The notes under the pieces: generated by a model
The model's input: the letters and a program-made list of their open reading frames with translations, nothing else
The model's database searches: none
What the model was told of the DNA's origin: nothing
Part shown: positions 8,651-16,210 of the stretch, piece after piece
How the letters are laid out: every line of letters begins with the position of its first letter
How positions within the stretch are numbered: position 1 is the first letter of the stretch
Program-made: the position numbers and the translations under genes
Source of the DNA: DASYHS01 sp035998295
GTDB taxonomy: Bacteria; Pseudomonadota; Alphaproteobacteria; Azospirillales; Azospirillaceae
Reading direction: 5' to 3'
DNA length: 45,207 nucleotides
Assembly: GCF_035998295.1 (NCBI RefSeq)
Contig: NZ_DASYHS010000113.1
Coordinates: 1-45,207 of the forward strand

Positions 8651-9622
8651 ATGACGCCTTCTGCCCGACCCCAGCTCGTTCCGCCGACCGATCCGAACGT
8701 CGAGCGCGCGGCGGAACTGATCCGCGACGGCCGGCTCGTCGCCTTCCCGACGGAGACGGTGTACGGCCTGGGCGGCGACGCCACGAACGACCGCGCCGTC
8801 GCCGCGATCTTCGCGGCCAAGGGGCGACCTGCCTTCAACCCGCTGATCGTCCACGTCACCGATCCGGATGCGGTCGGCGAGGTCGCCGTCATGGACGGCC
8901 GGGTCGAGGAGCTGGCCGGGATATTCTGGCCCGGCCCGCTCACCCTGGTTCTGCCGCGCCGTCCGGGCGGCCCGGTGTCGCTGCTGGCCTGCGCCGGTCT
9001 CGACACCGTCGCCGTGCGCATCCCCGCCCATCCCGTCGCGCGCCGCCTGATCGCGGCGGCCGGCCGTCCGGTCGCCGCCCCCAGCGCCAACCGGTCCGGC
9101 GCCGTGAGCCCGACGACCCCGGTGCATGTCGCCGAAAGCCTCGGCACCGGCGTCGACCTAATCATCGCCGCGGGCCGCTGCCGGATCGGCCTCGAATCGA
9201 CCGTTCTCGACCTGACGGGCGCGCAGCCGGCGATCCTGCGCCCGGGCGGCATCACGCGCGACCGGATCGAGGCGGTGCTGGGACCGGTGCTGGCATCCGG
9301 CCAGACGGCCGAGGCCCCGAGATCCCCGGGCCAGCTCGCCAGCCACTACGCCCCCGGCCGGCCCGTACGGCTGGACGCGCGTGAGGCCGGGCCGGACGAG
9401 GCGCTGCTCGCGTTCGGCCCGGACGCCTTCGTGCGCGGTGGGCGCGAACGGCTCAACCTCAGCCCCGAGGGCGACCTGGACGAAGCGGCTGCCAACCTGT
9501 TCGCCATGCTGCGCGCCCTCGACCGCCCCGGCATCTCGGGCATCGCCGTGATGCCGATCCCCGACCAGGGGCTCGGCGTCGCCATCAACGACAGGCTCCG
9601 TCGGGCGGCGGCGCCCCGCTGA
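8651..9622 (+). CDS. tsaC: L-threonylcarbamoyladenylate synthase (Sua5/TsaC type)
   Basis: A 323-residue enzyme that makes threonylcarbamoyl-AMP from threonine, bicarbonate and ATP for the t6A37 modification of ANN-decoding tRNAs. The N-terminal YrdC domain (about residues 15-205) shows FPTETVYGLGGDA, KGRPAFNPLIVHV and PSANRSGAVSPT, which are the substrate pocket motifs. The C-terminal 100 residues, starting at SPGQLASHYAPGRPV, form the extra Sua5 domain, so this is the long form. The ATG at 8651 has no good Shine-Dalgarno sequence at the usual distance; a possible -10 box ends only six bases upstream, so the message might be leaderless. It is divergent from the ParA-like gene and 25 bases ahead of the FAD oxidase. 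Confidence 0.93.
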   Translation: MTPSARPQLVPPTDPNVERAAELIRDGRLVAFPTETVYGLGGDATNDRAVAAIFAAKGRPAFNPLIVHVTDPDAVGEVAVMDGRVEELAGIFWPGPLTLVLPRRPGGPVSLLACAGLDTVAVRIPAHPVARRLIAAAGRPVAAPSANRSGAVSPTTPVHVAESLGTGVDLIIAAGRCRIGLESTVLDLTGAQPAILRPGGITRDRIEAVLGPVLASGQTAEAPRSPGQLASHYAPGRPVRLDAREAGPDEALLAFGPDAFVRGGRERLNLSPEGDLDEAAANLFAMLRALDRPGISGIAVMPIPDQGLGVAINDRLRRAAAPR

Positions 9623-9647
9623 CCCCGCGCGCCCGGGAGACCCGCCC

Positions 9648-11060
9648 ATGACCGCTTGCGATGCTCTGGACGCCCTGCGGACCCTGCTCGGCCCACGGGG
9701 CTATCTCGATCGTCCGGAGGACATGGCGCCGTATCTACGGGAATGCCGCGGGCGCAAGTCCGGGACGAGCCCGCTGGTGATACGGCCCGCCGACACCGCG
9801 CAGGTTTCCGCCGCCGTCCGCATCTGCGCCGAGGCCGGCATCCCGATCGTGCCCCAGGGCGGCAACACGAGCCTGGTCGGCGGGTCCGTCCCGGACCACG
9901 GCACCGAGGTGGTCCTGTCGCTCTCGCGCATGGACCGCATCCGGGCGGTCGACCCGCTCGACTACGTCATCACGGTCGAGGCCGGCTGCATCTTGAAGCG
10001 GGTCCAGGACGCCGCGGCGGAAGTCGACCGCCTGTTCCCCCTCAGCCTGGGGGCCGAAGGGACGTGCCAGATCGGCGGCAATCTGTCGACGAACGCGGGC
10101 GGCATCCTGACGATCCGCTACGGCAACGCGCGCGACCTCGTCCTCGGCCTGGAGGTGGTGCTGCCGGACGGACGGGTATGGGACGGGCTGCGCTCGCTGC
10201 GCAAGGACAACACCGGATACGACCTGAAGCATCTCTTCATCGGCGCGGAGGGCACGCTGGGCGTCATCACCGCCGCGACGCTGAGGCTGTTCCCTCGGCC
10301 GAAGCAGGTCGAAACGGCCCTGGTCGCCGTGCCGGACCCGGAAGCGGCGATCGCGCTCCTCGCCCGCCTGCGGGCGGCGACGGGCGACGGGCTCACCGCG
10401 TTCGAGCTGATGAAGGGCGCCCTGCTCGACCTCGCCCTCGCCTACGTTCCCGGGACCGTCGATCCGCTTCCGGACCGGCATCCCTGGTACGTGCTGCTGG
10501 AGGCGGCCAGCGGCTTCGGCGGGTCGGCGCTGCGCGACGCGCTGGAGGAGACGCTCACCGACGCCATGGAGGACGGGTCGGTCCGGGACGCCGTCCTGTC
10601 GGCGAGCGGCGCGCAGACGAAGGAGCTCTGGTTCATACGCGAGGCGATCGTCGAGGCGCAGCGCCAGGGGGGCGGATCGATCAAGCACGACGTCTCGGTC
10701 CCGGTATCCAAGGTCGCGGAATTCATCGAACGCGCCTCGGCCGCCCTGGAAACACTGATCCCCGGCATTCTCCCGCTGCCGTTCGGCCACGTCGCCGACG
10801 GCAACATCCACTTCAACGTCTGCCAGCCCGCGGGCGCGGATACCGCCGCGTTCCTGGAGCGCTGGGACGAGGTCAACCGCGTCGTCCACGACGTGGTGCT
10901 GTCGCTCGGCGGGTCGATCAGTGCCGAGCATGGGATCGGCACCTTCAAGCGCGGCGAGCTGCTGCGGGTCGCGGGCGCGGTGGAGGTCGACCTGATGCGG
11001 CGGGTCAAGGCCGCGATCGACCCCGGCGGGACGATGAATCCCGGCAAGATCCTGGACTGA
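9648..11060 (+). CDS. FAD-binding oxidase/dehydrogenase (GlcD / D-2-hydroxyacid type)
   Basis: A 470-residue flavoprotein of the VAO/PCMH family. The N-terminal FAD domain has PQGGNTSLVGGSVPD and LGAEGTCQIGGNLSTNAGG, the pyrophosphate-binding segments, and IGAEGTLGVITAATLRLFP. The C-terminal FAD-oxidase domain has HVADGNIHFNV and SAEHGIGTFKRGEL, with the His and Glu that bind the catalytic metal or substrate carboxylate in D-lactate and D-2-hydroxyglutarate dehydrogenases. It probably oxidises a D-2-hydroxyacid to the 2-oxoacid; the exact substrate (glycolate, D-lactate, D-2-hydroxyglutarate) cannot be settled here. No glcE or glcF subunits are nearby, which favours a single-subunit dehydrogenase. 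A GGGAGA site precedes the ATG, and a small membrane protein gene follows after 14 bases. Confidence 0.88.
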   Translation: MTACDALDALRTLLGPRGYLDRPEDMAPYLRECRGRKSGTSPLVIRPADTAQVSAAVRICAEAGIPIVPQGGNTSLVGGSVPDHGTEVVLSLSRMDRIRAVDPLDYVITVEAGCILKRVQDAAAEVDRLFPLSLGAEGTCQIGGNLSTNAGGILTIRYGNARDLVLGLEVVLPDGRVWDGLRSLRKDNTGYDLKHLFIGAEGTLGVITAATLRLFPRPKQVETALVAVPDPEAAIALLARLRAATGDGLTAFELMKGALLDLALAYVPGTVDPLPDRHPWYVLLEAASGFGGSALRDALEETLTDAMEDGSVRDAVLSASGAQTKELWFIREAIVEAQRQGGGSIKHDVSVPVSKVAEFIERASAALETLIPGILPLPFGHVADGNIHFNVCQPAGADTAAFLERWDEVNRVVHDVVLSLGGSISAEHGIGTFKRGELLRVAGAVEVDLMRRVKAAIDPGGTMNPGKILD

Positions 11061-11074
11061 GGGAGGAAACGGCG

Positions 11075-11302
11075 GTGCGCGACCCCCGCGGCGGCTCGAT
11101 CTCGGCGCTCGTTCTCTATCTCGCGGGCGCGATCGTCACCGTCATGAGCATGACGCTGCTGCTCGGCCCGACGGAGGCGACCTTCGGCCCCGGCCTCGTC
11201 GGCACCGGCCTCGGGCTGGTGATCATGGCACTCGGCCGGGTGGTCGGGGTGCTGAGCGAAATCCGGGACGAACTCCGCACGCGGCGGGACGGCTTTCCCT
11301 GA
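11075..11302 (+). CDS. Small two-helix membrane protein, unknown function
   Basis: A 75-residue protein beginning with GTG at 11075, placed just behind a strong GGGAGGAA ribosome site and 14 bases after the oxidase stop. Two hydrophobic segments (about residues 11-31 and 37-60) are separated by a short loop, followed by a charged C-terminal tail (SEIRDELRTRRDGFP). It is likely co-transcribed with the FAD oxidase and may sit in the inner membrane. I do not recognise a family. The strong ribosome site, hydrophobic pattern and tight spacing support a real gene. Confidence 0.6.
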   Translation: MRDPRGGSISALVLYLAGAIVTVMSMTLLLGPTEATFGPGLVGTGLGLVIMALGRVVGVLSEIRDELRTRRDGFP

Positions 11303-11319
11303 CCGGCCGGGGAGGGATG

Positions 11320-11658
11320 CTAGATCAGCTTTCCCTCGAAGGGGTGCCAGCCCCGGCGATCCTCGATCTCGACCACCCACAGGTCCGGGTCGCGCCGGAC
11401 CGCCCGCTCGATATAGGCGTCGGCGTCCGGTTCCGGCATCAGGGCGTTTTCCTTGGCGGCAAGCCAGCCGAGGCGCCCCTGCGCGTCGCGCGCCTGGGTC
11501 AGCACGCGGCAGCCGAGGTCGAGCTGGTTCAGCTTGAGCACGAGGCTGCCGCCCTGGAGCGCGCCCTTGCGGATCACGTAGGCGGGAACGGCCTCCGCCA
11601 TGCAGCGGCGCAGGTGGGCCTTGATCCAGAGCTCGGTCGGTAGGCGATCGTCATCCAT
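11320..11658 (-). CDS. DUF1491 family protein
   Basis: A 112-residue protein with the compact DUF1491 pattern: RLPTELWIKAHLRRCMAE at the N-terminus, a central GGSLVLKLNQLDLGCRVL strand pair, and DAYIERAVRRDPDLWVVEIE with a short tail at the end. The ATG at 11658 gives the family's usual N-terminus; an upstream ATG at 11694 adds 12 residues not typical of it. The family is found mainly in alphaproteobacteria and has no assigned function that I know of. It is convergent with the small membrane protein gene (17-base gap) and follows the transglycosylase gene on the same strand after 81 bases. Confidence 0.85.
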   Translation of the reverse strand: MDDDRLPTELWIKAHLRRCMAEAVPAYVIRKGALQGGSLVLKLNQLDLGCRVLTQARDAQGRLGWLAAKENALMPEPDADAYIERAVRRDPDLWVVEIEDRRGWHPFEGKLI

Positions 11659-11739
11659 GACCTGGGAGTTAGCGGCTGACCGGCTTGCGCGCAAGTCGCC
11701 TCGACGGCGGCCCGCCCGGATTCACGCCGGGGCAGGCGT

Positions 11740-12633
11740 TCACGCCAGCGCCGGGATCGGCCGGGGCGCGCGCGCCTCCTGGCCCGCTTCGTCGCGCCGG
11801 CCGGTATCCCCCTCGTCCGGCGTGCCCAGCTGGGACAGCAGCATCACCGTGAACAGCGACAACGGCTCCGCCCCGCTCACGGCCGAAGGGGCGCCGCCCG
11901 CGGCGGCAGTCATTGCCGCGCCCCTTCCATCCCCCTCCTGCGCGCCGACGAGGCGCGGCCCCTTCGCCACGTCGCCGGCCTCCCCGAAGCGCTGGGCGAA
12001 GCGTTCGTAGACCTCCGCGACGGAGCGCGGCCGCCCTTCGGGACCGTAGAACACCGCCCGGTTGGCCGCCGCCGCCTGCGGCAGCAGCGCCGACGCCGGC
12101 TTGCCGGGATCGGAGCGGTGGGCGTCCAGGAACTTGGCGGCTCCCCCGGCGCCGAGGAAATGGGCCATGTACAGCTCGGTCGCGCCGATGCGCCCCCCGA
12201 CTTCGCGCGCGAGATGCTCCCGGTTCTCCCGGGTGAACTCGGCCGCCATCAGGGAGGCGATGCGGGGGTCCTCGCGCAGCTCCAGGATCGCCTTGCGTTC
12301 CTCGGGATCGGCGACGACGCGGCGGCCGTCGGCGCGCCGCTCGATCCGCGCGGCGACGTCGCCCAGGCCGTGCCGCGAGCCGTGCTCGTCGATCATGGTC
12401 AGCCAGGTGCTCTCGATGAACTGGTACAGGCCCGTGGCGCTGCTGGTGCGGGCCTTGGCCGCTGGGTCGAAGCCGCTTTCCTGGGCAGCTTTTTCCATCA
12501 GGTAGGAAAAATCGACCCCGGTCTTCCGGGCGGCATCGCGGATCGCCGTCGTGACCGAGGCCCGCCCCGACCCGGCGGGACCGCGGGCGGTCTGCGCCTC
12601 GATGCTGCTGTGTGCGCTGTTCGGTATCGACAT
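11740..12633 (-). CDS. Lytic transglycosylase (SLT domain) protein
   Basis: A 297-residue protein starting at the ATG at 12633, behind a CCGGAGACG sequence. The catalytic region is DFSYLMEKAAQESGFDP (residues 41-57), with the general-acid glutamate at E52, followed by SATGLYQFIESTWL, the glycan-binding GLYQF motif of SLT enzymes. Such enzymes cleave the MurNAc-GlcNAc bond of peptidoglycan forming 1,6-anhydro ends. No clear signal peptide is present at this start, which recalls transglycosylases exported through dedicated machines such as the flagellar apparatus, but no flagellar genes are in the window. The C-terminal 100 residues are low in complexity and Ala/Gly/Pro rich. The gene is divergent from the acyl-CoA dehydrogenase gene. 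Confidence 0.85.
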   Translation of the reverse strand: MSIPNSAHSSIEAQTARGPAGSGRASVTTAIRDAARKTGVDFSYLMEKAAQESGFDPAAKARTSSATGLYQFIESTWLTMIDEHGSRHGLGDVAARIERRADGRRVVADPEERKAILELREDPRIASLMAAEFTRENREHLAREVGGRIGATELYMAHFLGAGGAAKFLDAHRSDPGKPASALLPQAAAANRAVFYGPEGRPRSVAEVYERFAQRFGEAGDVAKGPRLVGAQEGDGRGAAMTAAAGGAPSAVSGAEPLSLFTVMLLSQLGTPDEGDTGRRDEAGQEARAPRPIPALA

Positions 12634-12776
12634 GGACGGCGTCTCCGGACGGGTCTGCCTCTCCTGGTAAGCAACCGCCGTGCCAGAACATGCGTTGCCG
12701 TATGGCCGGACGGCGGATATGCTCCCACGGCCACGTTCTCGCCGCTCCAGCCAGACGAGAGGACCCGGGAGGAAAG

Positions 12777-14573
12777 ATGATTCCCTACGCCGCACCCGTC
12801 AAAGACATGCGCTTCGTCCTCGCCAATGTGGTCGGCTTCGACCGCATCGCGGCGCTGCCGGGCTACGAGGCTGCAGCTCCCGACTTGGTCGACGCCGCCC
12901 TCGACGAGGCCGCGAAGCTCGCCGCCGAGGTGGTCGCGCCGCTGAACCGCATCGGCGACATCCAGGGTTCGGTGCTGGAGAACGGGGTCGTGCGCACGCC
13001 GGACGGGTTCCGCGACGCCTACCGGCGCTACGTCGACGGCGGCTGGAACAGCGTCCCGTTCGAACCGGACTACGGCGGCCAGGGGCTGCCCTGGGTACTG
13101 GCGACCGCATTCCACGAGATGTGGCAATCCGCCTGCATGAGCTTCTCGCTGTGCCCGCTGCTCAATCTCGGCGCGGTCGAGCTTCTGACCGCGCATGGGA
13201 GCGAGGAGCAGAAGCTCGCCTATCTGCCGAAGATGATCTCGGGCGAGTGGACCGGGACCATGAACCTGACCGAGCCGCAGGCCGGCTCGGACCTCGCCCA
13301 GATCCGCGCCCGCGCCGAGCGGGCCAGCGACGGCACCTACCGGATCTTCGGGCAGAAGATCTACATCAGCTTCGGCGAGCACGACCTGACGGACAACATC
13401 GTGCATCTCGTCCTGGCCCGCCTGCCCGACGCGCCCGCCGGGGTCAAGGGCATATCGCTGTTCGTGGTGCCCAAGCTCCTCCTGGACGGCGAGGGCCGCC
13501 CAGGTGCGCGCAACGACCTGCGCTGCGTCAGCCTGGAGCACAAGCTCGGCATCAACGCGAGCCCGACGGCGGTGATGGCCTACGGCGATTCCGGCGGCGC
13601 CGTCGGCTATCTGGTCGGCGAGGAGAACCGCGGCCTCGAATACATGTTCACGATGATGAACAACGCCCGCCTGAACGTCGGGCTGCAGGGCGTCTCCATC
13701 GCCGAGCGCGCGTACCAGCAGGCGCGCGACTACGCCCGCGGGCGCGTCCAGAGCAAGGACCTGGCGGAGCCGAAGGGCGGGCCCGTGCCGATCATCCGGC
13801 ACCCCGACGTCCGGCGGATGTTGCTGTCGATGCGGTCGCGCGCGGAAGCCGGGCGCACCCTCTCCTACTACGCGCTGGCCTGTCTCGACGTCTCCAAGCG
13901 TGCCGTCGACGCCGAGTCGCGGCGTGCCGCCCAGTCGCGGGTCGACCTCCTGACGCCGGTGGTCAAGGCCTGGTGCACCGACATGGGGGTCGAGGTCGCC
14001 TCGACCGGCGTCCAGGTCCATGGCGGCATGGGCTTCATCGAGGAGACGGGAGCGGCGCAATATTACCGCGATGCCCGCATCTCGCCGATCTACGAGGGGA
14101 CGAACGGCATCCAGTCCAACGACTTGGTGTTCCGCAAGGTCGCGCGCGACGAGGGGGCGGCCGCCCGCGCGCTGATGGCCGAGATGCGCGGGACGCTCGA
14201 CGCCTTGCGGGCGCGGCCGGGCGACGATGCGGCCGCCATCGCGGATCGCCTGGAGGCGGCGCTGGCGACGCTCGACGCCGCGACCGGCTGGGTGGCGGCG
14301 ACGGCCGGCCCCGACCCGAGAGCGGCGGCGGCCGGCGCCGTCCCCTATGCGCGCCTGTTCGGCACCGTCTCGGCCGCGTGGCTTATGGCGCGCTCCGCGC
14401 TCGCGGCTCAGGACGCGCTGCGCGTTCCGGCTGCCGACCACGCCTTCCTCGACGCCAAGATCGCCTCGGCCCGCTTCTTCTGCGAGCATCACCTGCCCGA
14501 GGTCGAGGGGCTGCTCGCCACGGTCCGCGACGGCTGGCGCACCGTCCTCGCCTTCCCGGAAGAGAGCTTCTGA
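12777..14573 (+). CDS. Acyl-CoA dehydrogenase, long form with extra C-terminal domain
   Basis: A 598-residue flavoprotein, ATG at 12777 directly behind GGGAGGAAAG. The N-terminus (MIPYAAPVKDMRFVL) is characteristic of the roughly 595-residue acyl-CoA dehydrogenase group that includes DmdC and broad-range enzymes. FAD-site motifs include MNLTEPQAGSDLAQI and QVHGGMGFIEETGAAQYYRD, and YEGTNGIQSNDLV contains the catalytic-base glutamate used in this clade. The last 120 residues form the additional C-terminal helical domain. It would oxidise an acyl-CoA to the 2,3-enoyl-CoA and pass electrons to ETF. There is no neighbouring thiolase, hydratase or acyl-CoA ligase to narrow the substrate. The gene converges on the EamA exporter gene, with a terminator hairpin between them. 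Confidence 0.92.
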   Translation: MIPYAAPVKDMRFVLANVVGFDRIAALPGYEAAAPDLVDAALDEAAKLAAEVVAPLNRIGDIQGSVLENGVVRTPDGFRDAYRRYVDGGWNSVPFEPDYGGQGLPWVLATAFHEMWQSACMSFSLCPLLNLGAVELLTAHGSEEQKLAYLPKMISGEWTGTMNLTEPQAGSDLAQIRARAERASDGTYRIFGQKIYISFGEHDLTDNIVHLVLARLPDAPAGVKGISLFVVPKLLLDGEGRPGARNDLRCVSLEHKLGINASPTAVMAYGDSGGAVGYLVGEENRGLEYMFTMMNNARLNVGLQGVSIAERAYQQARDYARGRVQSKDLAEPKGGPVPIIRHPDVRRMLLSMRSRAEAGRTLSYYALACLDVSKRAVDAESRRAAQSRVDLLTPVVKAWCTDMGVEVASTGVQVHGGMGFIEETGAAQYYRDARISPIYEGTNGIQSNDLVFRKVARDEGAAARALMAEMRGTLDALRARPGDDAAAIADRLEAALATLDAATGWVAATAGPDPRAAAAGAVPYARLFGTVSAAWLMARSALAAQDALRVPAADHAFLDAKIASARFFCEHHLPEVEGLLATVRDGWRTVLAFPEESF

Positions 14574-14584
14574 GAGCCGCGACG

Positions 14585-14615
14585 AAAAACGCGCCGGCGG
14601 TCTCCCGCCGGCGCG
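14585..14615 (-). terminator. Intrinsic terminator between acyl-CoA dehydrogenase and EamA genes
   Basis: An 11-bp perfect GC-rich stem (14590-14600 with 14605-14615, loop TCTC) is flanked on its left by AAAAA at 14585-14589. Read on the minus strand this is a stem-loop followed by G and five T residues, a classic rho-independent terminator for the four-gene operon ending at 14637. The hairpin may also slow plus-strand transcription coming from the acyl-CoA dehydrogenase, though without a T run on that side. Confidence 0.8.
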
Positions 14616-14636
14616 CCTCGTCGAAGTCGAGAGATG

Positions 14637-15578
14637 TCAGCGGGCGGCGGTGCCCATCGCCGCCGTCGAAGCCTGGGCCGCCTTCTCGGTGATCGGGGTG
14701 CGCTTGCTGAGCACGACGATCGCCACGACCAGCACGGTGAAGCCGAGCGCGGTGAGGCTGAACGCCTCGCCGAGGAACAGGACCGAGAAGAAGAAGGTGA
14801 GGAAGGGCTGGATCAGCTGGGCCTGGCTGACGCGCGCGATGCCGCCGATCGCCAGCCCCCGATACCAGAAGAAGAACCCGATCAGCGAGTTGACCAGAGC
14901 CAGGAATAGGAACGCTCCCCAAGCCGTCGGCGAAAGGGCCTCCAGATGGCCCCAGTCGATCAGCGCCAGGGTCGGCAGGACGAGGATCGGCAGGCTGACG
15001 ACCAGCGTCCAGCAGATCACCTGCCACCCGCCCATGGTCTTCGCGAGCTGGCCGCCCTGCGCGTAGCCCAGGCCCGCCATCACCACGGCCCCGAGCAGCG
15101 CCAAGTCGCCCATATAGAGGTCCATTCCCATGCCGCCATGGGTGATGAACGAGAAGGTGGCGACCGCGACGAAGCCTGCGACCGACACCATCCAGAACTG
15201 GAGCGACGGCCGCTCCCGCGACAGGAAGGTGCCGATCAGCGCCGTCGAGAGCGGCAGCGCTCCCAGCACGATGCCGCCGTGGCTCGCGGGGACGGTCTGC
15301 ATGCCCACCGCCGTCAGCACCGGGAATCCGAAGGAGATCCCCGATGCCGTGACGAGAAGGCGCAGCGTCTGCGAGCGGTTCGGCAGCTTCTGGCGCGTGG
15401 CGACCAGGACGACCGCCGCCGCGACGGCGGCGATCATGGTGCGGCCGAGCCCGATCTCCCACACGGACAGGAACTCGGTCAGGTAGCGCGTGATCGGCAG
15501 CGTCAGGGAAAACGCCGAGACTGCAAACAGCCCGAGCAGCATGCCCAGGTTCTCCTGACGCCCTCCGCCTTGTGTCAC
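14637..15578 (-). CDS. EamA/DMT family transporter
   Basis: A 313-residue integral membrane protein with ten predicted helices in two EamA repeats; helix-rich blocks such as AAVAAAVVLVATRQ, ASHGGIVLGALPLSTALIG and AQLIQPFLTFFFSVLFLGE match drug/metabolite-superfamily proteins. Members usually export amino acids, metabolites or small toxic compounds. Its ATG overlaps the stop of the 2-oxoglutarate oxygenase gene (ATGA-type overlap at 15575-15578), so translation is coupled and the exporter is part of the same operon as the three preceding enzymes. The natural inference is export of the operon's product or of a toxic precursor. A terminator hairpin follows 22 bases after the stop codon. Confidence 0.88.
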   Translation of the reverse strand: MTQGGGRQENLGMLLGLFAVSAFSLTLPITRYLTEFLSVWEIGLGRTMIAAVAAAVVLVATRQKLPNRSQTLRLLVTASGISFGFPVLTAVGMQTVPASHGGIVLGALPLSTALIGTFLSRERPSLQFWMVSVAGFVAVATFSFITHGGMGMDLYMGDLALLGAVVMAGLGYAQGGQLAKTMGGWQVICWTLVVSLPILVLPTLALIDWGHLEALSPTAWGAFLFLALVNSLIGFFFWYRGLAIGGIARVSQAQLIQPFLTFFFSVLFLGEAFSLTALGFTVLVVAIVVLSKRTPITEKAAQASTAAMGTAAR

Positions 15579-16210
15579 TGCGCTCTCCGGTTCTCGAACT
15601 CATGGTTGCTGTAGAAATACACGAGGGATACCCGCTCGCCCGAGTTCACCCGCTTGACCTCGTGGGGGTATATGCACTTGCTGACGATAGCGGTGCCGTA
15701 CTGGGGGGTAAAGCTGTTGACGATGCCATCCCTCGGGTAGACGACGAACTCGCCGCCGGTGAACGCCTGTCCAAGCTGCAGGACGACGGAGACCTCGTAA
15801 TCCGGATTGCTGTCGATGTCGAGGTGGTAGCCGATATAGGAGGTCGTGACCATGCGGTTGACCTGGCACCGGCGGATGTGACGGTCGCCGCCGAGGATCT
15901 CACGGAAGAAGTCCGCGCGCTTGGGCGCCTTCAGCAGGGCGATCAGGCGGTCGGAATGGGGCCGGTTCACCATGGTCGGCAGGTCGCCGGGCTTATCGAC
16001 CATGAAACGGCCGACATAGAGGTCGTTCGGCTCGCCGGCGTCGCCGATCTTGACGACCTCCTCCGGCAGGGCCCGGTACAGCCGCTCCATCTCCTGGAAC
16101 TCCTCCTTCGAGAAGAGGACGAAGGGCGGGATCATCACTGTCCCGGTCCGTTCCAGCTCCAGACGGTACGCGGCGGTGTCGATACGCTCTTCGAGCAGGG
16201 TGTCACTCAT
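15575..16210 (-). CDS. 2-oxoglutarate/Fe(II)-dependent oxygenase
   Basis: A 211-residue double-stranded beta-helix oxygenase of the prolyl-4-hydroxylase/PKHD-like group. The iron triad is visible as H129-x-D131 in GYHLDIDSNPDYEVSVVLQL and H183 in YPHEVKRVNSGERVSL, with R193 ten residues later as the expected 2-oxoglutarate carboxylate ligand; spacing and order are complete, so the enzyme should be active. Such enzymes hydroxylate, desaturate or otherwise oxidise amino acids, peptides or small molecules. The ATG at 16210 lies inside the last codons of the 397-residue gene (8-base overlap), and the stop overlaps the exporter's start. It thus sits in the middle of a coupled enzyme-exporter set. 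The substrate is unknown. Confidence 0.88.
   Translation of the reverse strand: MSDTLLEERIDTAAYRLELERTGTVMIPPFVLFSKEEFQEMERLYRALPEEVVKIGDAGEPNDLYVGRFMVDKPGDLPTMVNRPHSDRLIALLKAPKRADFFREILGGDRHIRRCQVNRMVTTSYIGYHLDIDSNPDYEVSVVLQLGQAFTGGEFVVYPRDGIVNSFTPQYGTAIVSKCIYPHEVKRVNSGERVSLVYFYSNHEFENRRAQ

Noticed and set aside
12498..14492. 664-codon minus-strand frame opposite the acyl-CoA dehydrogenase
   Set aside because: Low-complexity antisense product, overlapped by a certain gene and by the transglycosylase 5' end.
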